The translations under genes and the position numbers were made by a program. A model generated the notes under the pieces. The model was not told where the DNA came from and ran no database searches. It saw nothing but the letters and a program-made list of their open reading frames with translations. Of a stretch of DNA of 64,000 bases, positions 51,541-60,242 are shown in pieces. Within the stretch, counting starts at the first letter, position 1; each line of letters starts with the position of its first letter. Source of the stretch: Proteiniborus sp. MB09-C3 (GTDB lineage Bacteria; Bacillota; Clostridia; Tissierellales; Proteiniboraceae); the NCBI RefSeq assembly GCF_030263895.1, contig NZ_CP127161.1, positions 1,054,001 through 1,118,000 on the forward strand, written 5' to 3'.

Positions 51541-51557
51541 GGGCAAAGAAAGTCAAA
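51541..51557 (+). promoter_or_regulatory. CtsR operator
   Basis: Heptads GGGCAAA and AGTCAAA separated by three bases, one mismatch from the CtsR consensus RGTCAAA-NAN-RGTCAAA, just downstream of the promoter and 21 bases before ctsR. It fits repression of the heat-shock operon by its own first product. Confidence 0.75.
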
Positions 51558-51577
51558 GTCAGAAAAGGAGTGAAATA

Positions 51578-52036
51578 ATGTCAAAGCTAAGTAACCTTAT
51601 AGAAGACTTTATTAAAAAACTATTAGAGGATGCTAATAATGGGGTTATTGAGATACAAAGAAATGAACTGGCACAATATTTTGACTGCGCACCATCTCAA
51701 ATAAACTATGTATTGACTACGAGATTTTCTTCAGATAGAGGCTATTATATTGAGAGTAGAAGAGGTGGAGGTGGGTATATTAAGATAATAAAGGTAAATA
51801 TTAATAGGGATAAATATATCCAAGATCTCATATTAAACATAATAGGAGATTCTATAACTAAATCAAAGGCATACGGAATAATAGAAAGTTTTTTTGAGGA
51901 GGATATTGTTACTGAAAGAGAGTATAGCCTTATGAAGGTTGCACTTTCTGATAGAACCTTGAGTAGTGTAAATTGTGAAAAAAATATAATTAGAGCAGAT
52001 ATTTTAAAGAATATGCTGCTTGTATTATTAAAATAA
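51578..52036 (+). CDS. ctsR: CtsR, repressor of class III heat-shock genes
   Basis: A 152-residue repressor. The N-terminal winged helix (NELAQYFDCAPSQINYVLTTRF, in two parts, about 28-49) is followed by the beta-wing RRGGGGYIKI (about 63-72) whose glycines read DNA and sense heat. The helical C-terminal half dimerises and is the target of McsB. GGAG precedes the ATG. It is the first gene of ctsR-mcsA-mcsB-clpC with an operator in front. Confidence 0.96.
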   Translation: MSKLSNLIEDFIKKLLEDANNGVIEIQRNELAQYFDCAPSQINYVLTTRFSSDRGYYIESRRGGGGYIKIIKVNINRDKYIQDLILNIIGDSITKSKAYGIIESFFEEDIVTEREYSLMKVALSDRTLSSVNCEKNIIRADILKNMLLVLLK

Positions 52037-52055
52037 GGTATTGGAGGGGAAGAAT

Positions 52056-52580
52056 ATGCTCTGTGAGGAATGCGGGAAAAATCAAGCTACTGTTCATATG
52101 AAAAAAATAATAAACAATCATGCAACAGAATCATACTTATGTGAGGAATGTGCTAAGAAAAACAACAGCTTCGGATTAGATACATCATTTTCTATACAAA
52201 ATATTTTAGCTGGGCTTATTGATAGCTCTTATGATGGACCTGTAAAAGTTGAACATATAAAAGCATTAACCTGCGATAATTGTGGGTTAACCTATGGTAA
52301 GTTCAGACAGACAGGCAAGTTTGGCTGTAGCAATTGTTATGATTCTTTTAGAGAAAAGCTAATTCCTCTGTTCAAGAAAATACACGGTCACGATTCTCAT
52401 GTTGGAAAAATACCTAGAAAAGCAGGCCAAAATATAAGTACAAAGAGAGTGATTGATAAACTTAAAGAAGAACTAGATTTAGCTGTTGGCAAAGAAGAGT
52501 TCGAAAAAGCTGCTCAATTAAGAGATAAAATAAGAGATCTTCAAAGAGCATCTGAAAGGGGCAGTGAGCAATATGATTAG
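52056..52580 (+). CDS. mcsA: McsA, zinc-binding activator of McsB
   Basis: A 174-residue protein. It has Cys pairs CEECGKN, CEECAKK, CDNCGL and CSNC for two zinc sites, and a C-terminal UVR motif (EELDLAVGKEEFEKAAQLRD, from about residue 135). McsA activates the arginine kinase McsB and helps control CtsR and ClpC. An in-frame TTG at 52041 is part of the ribosome site region; the ATG at 52056 after GGAGGGGA is used. It ends 17 bases inside mcsB. Confidence 0.95.
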   Translation: MLCEECGKNQATVHMKKIINNHATESYLCEECAKKNNSFGLDTSFSIQNILAGLIDSSYDGPVKVEHIKALTCDNCGLTYGKFRQTGKFGCSNCYDSFREKLIPLFKKIHGHDSHVGKIPRKAGQNISTKRVIDKLKEELDLAVGKEEFEKAAQLRDKIRDLQRASERGSEQYD

Positions 52581-53601
52581 TTGGCTAGAGGGAGAGGGTA
52601 AAGAAAAAGATATTGTATTGAGCAGTAGAATAAGGCTTGCTAGAAATATAGAAAATATTAAATTACCATATTTAATGACTGTACCAGAAGCAAAGAAAGT
52701 AATAAAGATTGTTGAAGAAGCAATAATTACTAACAATAAATCTACAGACAATAAATTTGAAATATATGAAATAGAGAAGCTATCTCCATTAGAAAGAAAT
52801 ATCTTTGTTGAAAAACATATAATTAGTCCGAGTTTACTGGAGAAACCTAATCTAAGTGCTTTTTTACTTAGAAATGATGAGAAGGTTACAATAATGGTAA
52901 ATGAGGAGGATCACATAAGGATACAAGTATTGCTTCCGGGGTTTAATATTGAAGAAGGATGGAAGATAGGCAGTGAAATAGATGATTTGTTAGAATCTAA
53001 TACTATATATGCTTTTGATGAAAGGTTTGGATATATGACATGCTGTCCTACTAACGCAGGAACTGGCTTGAGGGCTTCTGTTATGGTACATCTGCCGGGT
53101 CTTGTATTGACAGGCTATATTAACCAGGTTCTTCAAGCAGTAAACCAAATTGGTTTAACAGTGAGAGGGCTTTATGGTGAAGGCAGCAGTGCTCTTGGAA
53201 ATCTTTTTCAAATATCTAACCAGACTACATTAGGAGAAAGTGAAGAAGATATAATGGGTAAGCTTAGAAGCATAGTTCTGCAGATAATTACAAAAGAAAG
53301 GTATGCAATGCTGAGCCTTTTAAATAGTAGAAAAGTCGAAATCGAAGATAAGGTATTTAGGTCTCTTGGAATATTACAAAATTCAAGGATAATCTCTTCA
53401 AAAGAGAGTATGGAGCTATTATCTAACGTAAGAATGGGAATAAACATGAATATGCTGAAAAGCATAAATTTAAACACTATAAATAATCTAATGATAGAGA
53501 CTCAGCCTGCAAACATACAAAATCAATCGGAGCATGAATTGACAGTCACCGAGAGAGATATAAAAAGATCTGAAATAATAAGAGATAAAATTAAGATATA
53601 G
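52564..53601 (+). CDS. mcsB: McsB, protein-arginine kinase
   Basis: A 345-residue guanidino kinase that phosphorylates protein arginines, marking proteins for ClpC-ClpP. Seen: VLSSRIRLARNI (about 19-30), the catalytic region GYMTCCPTNAGTGLRASVMV (about 157-176) and RGLYGEGSSALGNLFQISNQ (about 201-220). The start is GTG at 52564 with AAAGGGG upstream; the ATG at 52573 is an alternative. It overlaps mcsA, so the two are probably made in step. Confidence 0.95.
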   Translation: MSNMISWLEGEGKEKDIVLSSRIRLARNIENIKLPYLMTVPEAKKVIKIVEEAIITNNKSTDNKFEIYEIEKLSPLERNIFVEKHIISPSLLEKPNLSAFLLRNDEKVTIMVNEEDHIRIQVLLPGFNIEEGWKIGSEIDDLLESNTIYAFDERFGYMTCCPTNAGTGLRASVMVHLPGLVLTGYINQVLQAVNQIGLTVRGLYGEGSSALGNLFQISNQTTLGESEEDIMGKLRSIVLQIITKERYAMLSLLNSRKVEIEDKVFRSLGILQNSRIISSKESMELLSNVRMGINMNMLKSINLNTINNLMIETQPANIQNQSEHELTVTERDIKRSEIIRDKIKI

Positions 53602-53612
53602 GAGGGACATAC

Positions 53613-56045
53613 ATGTCTATGTTTGGTAGATTTACTGAAAGAGCTCAAAAAGCTATTTATCTAGCTCAAGAAGAAGCAAAACAATTGATGCACAATTATG
53701 TAGGAACAGAGCATTTGTTACTAGGACTAATAAGAGAAAAAGATGGAATTGCTGCAAATGTTCTTATAAATATGGGAGCAGACCTGGATTCTGTAAGGAA
53801 TTTTGTTATAAATATAATTGGATATGGTGATGAAGGCGGAGAAGTGCAAGGCTACACTCCTAGAACGAAGAGAGTTTTTGAGCTGAGCTTTGTAGAAGCA
53901 AGGAACTTAGGGCATAATTATATAGGAACAGAGCATCTTCTTTTAGGACTTATGAGAGAATCAGAAGGTGTTGCCGCAGTTATACTCAAGGGAATGGGTA
54001 TAGAGCTAGATAAAGTAAGGGAAGAAGTAATCGATCTGTTAAAGGGTAATCATAGCAGACAGGGGCAGGGAAGTAGTCCTAACAAAGCAGGTAATACCCC
54101 TACCTTGAATAAGTTTGGCAGGGATCTTACTGCTCTAGCTAGTGAAGAAAAGCTAGATCCTGTAATAGGCAGAGATAAGGAAATAGAGAGATTAATACAG
54201 GTATTAAGCAGGCGAACTAAGAATAATCCATGCCTAATAGGAGAACCAGGAGTAGGAAAGACTGCTGTTGCAGAAGGATTAGCTCAGCTGATTAATAGCG
54301 GAGATGTTCCTGAGCTGTTGAAAGATAAGAGGGTAGTTAGCCTAGATTTAGCCTCAATGGTTGCAGGAGCAAAATATAGAGGTGAATTTGAGGAAAGACT
54401 GAAGAAGGTTATGGAAGAAATAAGAGAAGCTAAAAATATAATATTATTCATTGATGAGATGCACACAATAATTGGTGCTGGTGGAGCAGAGGGTGCCATT
54501 GATGCTTCAAATATACTTAAGCCTGCACTAGCAAGAGGCGAAATTCAAGCAATAGGCGCAACAACTATTGATGAATATAGAAAACATATCGAAAAAGATA
54601 CAGCACTAGAAAGAAGATTTCAACCGATTATGGTTGAAGAACCTACTGTTGAGGATACAATAAAGATTTTAGAGGGCTTAAGGGATAAATATGAAGCACA
54701 TCACAGAGTTAAGATAACTGATGAAGCTATAAAGGCAGCTGCAGAGCTTTCAGCTAGGTATATTACTGATAGATTCCTGCCCGATAAGGCAATAGACCTT
54801 ATTGACGAAGCAGCCTCAAGAGTTAGAATTAAAACAGTAACAGCTCCGCCAGATTTAAATCAATTAGAGTCAAAGCTAGAAGAGCTATCTCAAGAGAAGG
54901 AAGCAGCTATTAGTTCACAGGATTATGAGAAAGCTGCTAAAATAAGAGATGAAGAAAAAAGAATAAAAGGAGAGCTTAAGGAAAAGCAGGATGGATGGAA
55001 GCAACAGAAGCAGTCGGCTTCAAGTGAAGTTGGTTATGAGGAAATTGCCTATGTAGTATCTATATGGACTGGAATTCCTGTTAAGAAGATGTCCATAGAG
55101 GAATCAGAAAAGCTTCTAAATCTTGAAGAAATTCTACACAAAAGAGTAATAGGCCAAGAGCAGGCTGTGACAGCTTTATCTAGCGCTGTTAGAAGAGCTA
55201 GAGTAGGGCTAAAAGACCCAGGTAAGCCTATAGGTTCATTTATATTTGTAGGACCAACAGGAGTAGGAAAGACTTATCTTGCAAAATCCTTAGCAGAAGC
55301 TTTATTTGGTGATGAAGAAGCAGTTATTAGGATCGATATGTCGGAATATATGGAGAAACATTCTGTATCCAAGCTAATAGGTTCACCTCCTGGTTATGTA
55401 GGCTATGATGAGGGAGGGCAGCTTACAGAAAAGGTGAGAAGAAGGCCTTATTCAGTCATATTATTTGATGAGATAGAAAAGGCTCACCCAGATGTATTCA
55501 ATATCTTACTTCAGCTTCTTGATGACGGAAGACTAACTGACTCTAAGGGAAGGGTTGTGGATTTTAAGAATACAGTAGTCATAATGACATCAAATGTAGG
55601 AGCTACAACTTTAAGGAAGCAAAAAACTCTTGGATTTGCTGCACCTTCAGATGCAGAAAAGGCCGAGTATGAAAAGATGAAGGATAATATTACTGAAGAG
55701 CTTAGGAGAACATTTAGACCTGAGTTTCTCAATAGAGTAGATGAAGTCATTGTATTCCATCCTCTTGGTGAAGAGCATATCAAGAGAATAGTCGATATAA
55801 TGGTTAAGGATTTAGAGAGAAGACTTGAAAGACTCAACCTACACCTTGATATAACTGAAGGAGCAAGGGATTATATAGGAAAAGAAGGCTTCGATCCTTC
55901 CTTTGGCGCCAGACCACTTGAGAGAGCTATTAGAAAGCTAGTAGAGGATCAGATTTCTGAGGAAATGCTAAAGGGTAACATTAGTAGAGACGATACTATA
56001 TTAATTGGCTTTAATGGTGATAAGTTGACATTCAATAAAAAATAG
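53613..56045 (+). CDS. clpC: ClpC, AAA+ unfoldase of the Clp protease
   Basis: An 810-residue Hsp100 protein. N domain with two repeats (FTERAQKAIYLAQEEAK and FELSFVEARNLGHNYIG, about 5-145), first AAA module with GEPGVGKTAV (about 209), a middle UVR-type coiled coil (QDYEKAAKIRDEEKRIKGEL, about 425-445) and second AAA module with GPTGVGKTYL (about 547), then the D2-small domain SFGARPLERAIRK. It unfolds McsB-marked proteins and feeds ClpP. GGAGG precedes the ATG. Confidence 0.97.
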   Translation: MSMFGRFTERAQKAIYLAQEEAKQLMHNYVGTEHLLLGLIREKDGIAANVLINMGADLDSVRNFVINIIGYGDEGGEVQGYTPRTKRVFELSFVEARNLGHNYIGTEHLLLGLMRESEGVAAVILKGMGIELDKVREEVIDLLKGNHSRQGQGSSPNKAGNTPTLNKFGRDLTALASEEKLDPVIGRDKEIERLIQVLSRRTKNNPCLIGEPGVGKTAVAEGLAQLINSGDVPELLKDKRVVSLDLASMVAGAKYRGEFEERLKKVMEEIREAKNIILFIDEMHTIIGAGGAEGAIDASNILKPALARGEIQAIGATTIDEYRKHIEKDTALERRFQPIMVEEPTVEDTIKILEGLRDKYEAHHRVKITDEAIKAAAELSARYITDRFLPDKAIDLIDEAASRVRIKTVTAPPDLNQLESKLEELSQEKEAAISSQDYEKAAKIRDEEKRIKGELKEKQDGWKQQKQSASSEVGYEEIAYVVSIWTGIPVKKMSIEESEKLLNLEEILHKRVIGQEQAVTALSSAVRRARVGLKDPGKPIGSFIFVGPTGVGKTYLAKSLAEALFGDEEAVIRIDMSEYMEKHSVSKLIGSPPGYVGYDEGGQLTEKVRRRPYSVILFDEIEKAHPDVFNILLQLLDDGRLTDSKGRVVDFKNTVVIMTSNVGATTLRKQKTLGFAAPSDAEKAEYEKMKDNITEELRRTFRPEFLNRVDEVIVFHPLGEEHIKRIVDIMVKDLERRLERLNLHLDITEGARDYIGKEGFDPSFGARPLERAIRKLVEDQISEEMLKGNISRDDTILIGFNGDKLTFNKK

Positions 56046-56073
56046 TGAGGACTTTGTCCTTACTATTTTTTAT
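56044..56073 (+). terminator. intrinsic terminator of the ctsR-clpC operon
   Basis: AGTGAGGAC with GTCCTTACT (one G-T pair), loop TTT, then ATTTTTT. Confidence 0.85.
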
Positions 56074-56166
56074 TGAAACCGATCTTTGCTCTGTTTTAAA
56101 GCTATGGCAAAAAAATTAGAAATCTGATAATATTTTCATAGAATATAAAGCGGAAGGGGAGAGCAG

Positions 56167-56256
56167 ATGAAAAAGATACTTGTTGATAATATGGAGCTCT
56201 TGGTAGAGAACTATAATAGAGATTATATAAAAAGCAAAAAAATTGCGTATGCATAA
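56167..56256 (+). CDS. small ORF (29 aa), hypothetical
   Basis: ATG at 56167 with AGGGGAG nine bases upstream. The peptide reads MKKILVDNMELLVENYNRDY followed by a basic IKSKKIAYA end. No family recognised. The ribosome site is good and the composition is protein-like, but the frame is short and no promoter or terminator of its own was seen. It is the only coding candidate in 56074-56348. Confidence 0.35.
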   Translation: MKKILVDNMELLVENYNRDYIKSKKIAYA

Positions 56257-56285
56257 ATACATTATCTATAATAAAATGTAAAAAG

Positions 56286-56294
56286 TGGTATAAT
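56286..56294 (+). promoter_or_regulatory. extended -10 promoter of radA
   Basis: TGG-TATAAT, an extended -10 element with no good -35 box, about 60 bases before the radA start. Confidence 0.5.
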
Positions 56295-56354
56295 ACAAAT
56301 GAGCTTAACAGATAAGTTAATCTGTTGTGCTAGTTAAATACGAGGGGGATGGGT

Positions 56355-57713
56355 ATGGCAAAGCTTAAGGTCAAATATATATGCCAGGAATGTGGATATG
56401 AGGCTTATAAATGGTTGGGAAAGTGTCCATCCTGTAATGAATGGAACTCCTTTGTAGAAGAGGTATTTGATAAAGCTTCTAAGGTGCCTAGCATAAATGT
56501 AGAAGCTAAAATAGAGAAGATTGTAGATATTAAAACCGATGAAGAGTTTAGGACTACAACAGGACTTGAAGAGCTGGATAGAGTCTTAGGCGGAGGGTTA
56601 GTTAAAGGCTCACTCATTCTTGTAGGTGGAGATCCCGGAATAGGAAAATCAACACTTCTTATACAAGTTGCAAATAATATTTCTAGAATGGGTCTTAAGG
56701 TACTATATGTATCGGCGGAAGAGTCTGCAAGGCAGATTAAATTAAGATCGGATAGACTTAGCGTACAGGCAAAGGAATTATATTTATTATCCGAAACTAA
56801 TATGGATATTGTGACGAATGCAATTGACAGTTTAAATCCTGATTTATTAGTGATTGACTCAATACAGACTGTATATAGTCCTAGCTTGGAGTCAGCACCA
56901 GGAAGTGTAAGTCAGGTTAGAGAAACTACAGCTACATTGATGAGGCTAGCCAAAACTAGAGATATGGCAACATTTATTGTAGGTCATGTTACAAAGGAAG
57001 GCTCAATAGCAGGACCAAGGGTTCTTGAGCATATGGTAGATACTGTTTTATATTTTGAGGGAGAAAGACACCATACCTACAGAGTCTTAAGAGGAGTTAA
57101 AAACAGATTTGGGTCAACTAATGAAATAGGAATATTTGAGATGAGAGACATAGGCCTTATTCAGGTTGAAAATCCTTCTGAGATGCTTCTGGCAGGCAGA
57201 CCGCTCCATACAGCAGGGACCATAGTAGTTCCTAGTATGGAAGGTACACGTCCTATGCTAGTGGAGGTTCAGGCATTAGTAAGCCATACCGCATTTGGAA
57301 TGCCAAGAAGAGTAGCTACAGGAATAGATTATAATAGAGTAGTTCTTATGCTTGCAGTATTAGAAAAAAAAGCTGGACTAGAAATGCAGAGCTACGATGC
57401 CTATATCAATATAGTAGGGGGAATTCAGATAAAAGAGCCTGCTATAGATTTAGGAATAGTATGTGCACTAGCATCTAGCTTTAAGGATAGAGAAATAGAT
57501 TCTAAAACCATAGCAATAGGAGAAGTAGGACTAACAGGAGAATTGAGGACCGTAAGCTTTATAGAGCAAAGATTAAAGGAAGCTAGTAAGCTTGGTTTTA
57601 AAACAGCAGTTGTTCCAAAATCTAATCTTAAAGGATTAGGCAATATCGGAGATATAAATGTGATAGGAGTAACAAACATTATCGATGCCTTAGATAATGT
57701 ATTAGGAGGATAG
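56355..57713 (+). CDS. radA: DNA repair ATPase RadA/Sms
   Basis: A 452-residue RecA-like branch-migration helicase. Zinc motif CQEC-CPSC at residues 10-27, Walker A GGDPGIGKS (about 92-100), the RadA-specific KNRFGSTNE (about 250-258) and the C-terminal Lon-like domain with GGIQIKEPAIDLGI. An ATG at 56349 touches the GAGGGGG site, so the ATG at 56355 is chosen. disA follows after eight bases. Confidence 0.96.
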   Translation: MAKLKVKYICQECGYEAYKWLGKCPSCNEWNSFVEEVFDKASKVPSINVEAKIEKIVDIKTDEEFRTTTGLEELDRVLGGGLVKGSLILVGGDPGIGKSTLLIQVANNISRMGLKVLYVSAEESARQIKLRSDRLSVQAKELYLLSETNMDIVTNAIDSLNPDLLVIDSIQTVYSPSLESAPGSVSQVRETTATLMRLAKTRDMATFIVGHVTKEGSIAGPRVLEHMVDTVLYFEGERHHTYRVLRGVKNRFGSTNEIGIFEMRDIGLIQVENPSEMLLAGRPLHTAGTIVVPSMEGTRPMLVEVQALVSHTAFGMPRRVATGIDYNRVVLMLAVLEKKAGLEMQSYDAYINIVGGIQIKEPAIDLGIVCALASSFKDREIDSKTIAIGEVGLTGELRTVSFIEQRLKEASKLGFKTAVVPKSNLKGLGNIGDINVIGVTNIIDALDNVLGG

Positions 57714-57721
57714 CACTATAG

Positions 57722-58801
57722 ATGAGAGATGAAGTTATTAAAAAAGATATGATGACAGAATCGTTGAAAATTGTTGCACCTGGAACTACCCTTAGAGATG
57801 GGCTAGAGAATATTGTAAGAGCAAAAACAGGGGCCTTAATAGTTGTTGGTGACAAGGAGGGAGTGATGAATATTGTTGATGGAGGCTTCAAAATCAACAC
57901 TGAAATTACACCTGCAAATTTATATGAGCTTGCAAAAATGGATGGAGCAATTGTATTAAGTAATGATACAAAAAGAATCCTTATAGCAAATGCACAGCTT
58001 GTACCAGATCCATCTATTTCTTCTAAAGAGACAGGAACAAGACATAGAACTGCTGAAAGAGTGGCTAAACAAACTGGTGAACTAGTGATTTCGATTTCTC
58101 AAAGAAGGAATGTGATTTCACTTTACAAAGGCAATTATAAATATGTTTTAAAGGATGTAAACGAGATACTAAATAAGGCAAATCAAGCTATACAGACTCT
58201 CGAAAAATACAAGGTAGTATTGAATCAAGCAATGATTAATCTAAGTGCATTAGAATTTGAAAATTTAGCCACGGTATTTGATGCTACAAAGGTTTTACAA
58301 AGAACGGAAATGGTCATGAGAATTGGAGTAGAGGTTGAAAGATATATTCTAGAGCTAGGTAATGAAGGCAGACTTATTCAAATGCAGCTAGAAGAGCTGA
58401 CCAATGGTGTAGAGGATGATGGAATCAATATTATTAAGGATTATTATATAGATAAGGCTAATAATAGTCTTGAATCTATAATAAATCAGCTTAGAGCATT
58501 AAACTCAGAAGAACTGTTGGATTTGTCTATAATAGCAAAGCTTCTAGGATATGATGAGGGAATGAATGCTTTAGATTTAACAGTTTCTCCTAAGGGATAC
58601 AGGATACTCAGTAAAATTCCTAGGATACCTTCCTCTGTATTAGAAAATACAATACAGATGTTTAGTTCCCTAGAGCAAGTATTGAAGGCATCTATTTCTC
58701 AGTTGGATGCAGTTGAGGGAATAGGCGAAGTCAGGGCACGATCTATTAAGGAGGGGCTTAGAAGACTACAGGAGCAATCTATGGTAGATAGGCATATCTA
58801 A
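57722..58801 (+). CDS. disA: DisA, DNA-integrity scanning diadenylate cyclase
   Basis: A 359-residue enzyme that makes c-di-AMP and stops when it meets branched DNA. DAC domain residues about 1-145 with the motifs MDGAIVLS (DGA, near 74-76) and GTRHRTAER (RHR, near 105-113). A helical linker follows, then helix-hairpin-helix domains at the C-terminus (SQLDAVEGIGEVRARSIKEG, about 325-344). The radA-disA order is standard in Firmicutes. No ydaO-type riboswitch was seen in the window. Confidence 0.97.
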   Translation: MRDEVIKKDMMTESLKIVAPGTTLRDGLENIVRAKTGALIVVGDKEGVMNIVDGGFKINTEITPANLYELAKMDGAIVLSNDTKRILIANAQLVPDPSISSKETGTRHRTAERVAKQTGELVISISQRRNVISLYKGNYKYVLKDVNEILNKANQAIQTLEKYKVVLNQAMINLSALEFENLATVFDATKVLQRTEMVMRIGVEVERYILELGNEGRLIQMQLEELTNGVEDDGINIIKDYYIDKANNSLESIINQLRALNSEELLDLSIIAKLLGYDEGMNALDLTVSPKGYRILSKIPRIPSSVLENTIQMFSSLEQVLKASISQLDAVEGIGEVRARSIKEGLRRLQEQSMVDRHI

Positions 58802-58805
58802 TAAA

Positions 58806-58847
58806 CAAACCACATTCAAAACTATAAGAATGTGGTTTGCATTTTTA
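58806..58847. terminator. intrinsic terminator between disA and the MazG-like gene
   Basis: CAAACCACATTC with GAATGTGGTTTG, perfect 12-base arms, then CATTTTT on the plus strand and TTTATT on the minus strand. Flanking genes converge. Confidence 0.9.
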
Positions 58848-59243
58848 TAACAAACTATAAATACCTAAGGTTTTCAGCTTATTCATTTCCCTTGAGGTAA
58901 TTTCACCTAAATTTAAATCAAATGAATTGCATAACGAAGCTATGTAAAACATATGGTTTCCTATTTCCTCTTCTATTTTTTCTCTGCAGTTATCACATAG
59001 CTCTCCTTCTATATGATTTTTCAAAGAATCTTTAATTTCTACAAAAGAGCCCTGGCTATAATCCTGTTTGGTGGCATTTATTGATATACAGCCGCAGGAT
59101 GTTGCAGATTTAACTATAGCTCTATTAATTCTAGAGTTTGATTCCTCGAGTTTGGTTATTATATCTAAAATACTCTTATGTCTTATTAAAACATTGGAAA
59201 CTGTTTTTTGAAGACTATTACAAACATTATCACTATCCATCAA
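58845..59243 (-). CDS. small conserved clostridial protein, MazG-like C-terminal part
   Basis: A 132-residue protein. It has an N-terminal helical stretch, a central SATSCGCISINATKQ (about 46-60) and a C-terminal helical part GELCDNCREKIEEEIGNHMF (about 80-99) that resembles the MazG nucleotide-pyrophosphohydrolase helix EEExGD, with Asn in place of the metal-binding Asp, and a CxxC. Enzyme activity is therefore doubtful. It sits opposite carD with its own strong promoter. AGGTGA precedes two adjacent ATG codons; the first is used. Family known to me only as conserved in Clostridia. Confidence 0.65.
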   Translation of the reverse strand: MMDSDNVCNSLQKTVSNVLIRHKSILDIITKLEESNSRINRAIVKSATSCGCISINATKQDYSQGSFVEIKDSLKNHIEGELCDNCREKIEEEIGNHMFYIASLCNSFDLNLGEITSREMNKLKTLGIYSLL

Positions 59244-59278
59244 ATCACCTCTATTTTATGTGCATTTCTATTACTCTA

Positions 59279-59308
59279 ATTATACTTTTATAAGTATGAT
59301 TTTGTCAA
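59279..59308 (-). promoter_or_regulatory. promoter of the MazG-like gene
   Basis: On the minus strand TTGACA-N18-TATAAT (TATAAT at 59284-59279). Confidence 0.65.
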
Positions 59309-59320
59309 TTCAAAATTAAG

Positions 59321-59350
59321 TTGACAACCTTTCAAGGAATGTGGTAAAAT
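59321..59350 (+). promoter_or_regulatory. carD promoter P1
   Basis: TTGACA-N18-TAAAAT. Confidence 0.6.
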
Positions 59351-59357
59351 AAATGAT

Positions 59358-59386
59358 TTGACATTCTATGGGGAATATTGTATACT
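59358..59386 (+). promoter_or_regulatory. carD promoter P2
   Basis: TTGACA-N17-TATACT, 37 bases after P1. Confidence 0.7.
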
Positions 59387-59420
59387 ATAAATTAGGACGT
59401 TATGGTTTTTCGTTAAGCTT

Positions 59421-59462
59421 AACTAGCTAAAGGATAAAATATCATCCCATCCTAGCTAAGTT
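59421..59462 (+). other. hairpin in the carD leader
   Basis: AACTAGCTAAAGGAT (59421-59435) pairs imperfectly with ATCCTAGCTAAGTT (59449-59462). No T run follows; it lies 13 bases before the GGGAGG ribosome site. Confidence 0.5.
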
Positions 59463-59488
59463 CCACTTCATTTTGGGAGGTGTGCTTT

Positions 59489-59965
59489 ATGTTCAATATA
59501 GGCGATAAAATAGTTTACCCAATGCATGGGGCAGGGATAATAATTGCAATAGAGGAAAAAGAGATACTAGGTAAAAAAAGAAAATATTATATAATGAAGA
59601 TGCCCATGGGAGACATGAAGGTAATGGTTCCCATAGATAGTATTGAAGACATTGGAATAAGAGAAGTAATAAATGACGAAGAAATCGAACAGGTTCTCGC
59701 AGTATTGGGTGATCATAAAACTAAAATGCCGCAGAATTGGAACAGAAGATATAGAGCTAATATGGATAAGATTAAAAGTGGAGACATCTACGAGATTGCA
59801 AGTGTGGTGAGGAATCTTATAATCAGAGATAGAGAAAAAGGCTTATCTACTGGAGAGAGAAAGATGCTTAATAATGCAAAGCAAATGCTAATAAGTGAAA
59901 TTGTACTTGCAAAAGATATAGAACAATTCGAAGCCGAAGACCTAATTGAAAATATTGTAAGGTAG
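59489..59965 (+). CDS. carD: CarD-family transcriptional regulator
   Basis: A 158-residue RNA-polymerase-binding protein. Residues 1-60 form the RNAP-interaction Tudor-like domain (FNIGDKIVYPMHGAGIIIAI), and the helical C-terminal part (NRRYRANMDKIKSGDIYEIA) binds the upstream edge of the open promoter. CarD tunes initiation, especially at rRNA promoters. A GTG at 59480 is in frame but overlaps the GGGAGG site, so the ATG at 59489 is used. Two tandem promoters and a leader hairpin stand in front. Confidence 0.94.
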   Translation: MFNIGDKIVYPMHGAGIIIAIEEKEILGKKRKYYIMKMPMGDMKVMVPIDSIEDIGIREVINDEEIEQVLAVLGDHKTKMPQNWNRRYRANMDKIKSGDIYEIASVVRNLIIRDREKGLSTGERKMLNNAKQMLISEIVLAKDIEQFEAEDLIENIVR

Positions 59966-59995
59966 GCGTCTTATTAATAGACGCTTGTTTTTTTA
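59965..59995 (+). terminator. intrinsic terminator after carD
   Basis: GGCGTCT with AGACGCT, short loop, then TTGTTTTTTT. Confidence 0.85.
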
Positions 59996-60242
59996 TAATG
60001 AAAAGAAGTATAATCTCATCTAACATAAACATGACTTTAAGCGCATTTCAAAAAAATCTCACTTGATTTAAAATGTTTATATATGTTTCTTAATGTATAT
60101 AGATTTTTTAAGACACTTGTCCGAATAATATTACATTTTTATGACAAAAAACGAAATAATGCATTTACTAATGCAATTTGTGGTAAATTAGTTATAGTAT
60201 ATTGATATTGTGGTAATAACTATAGTAGGAGGTGAAATGTAA

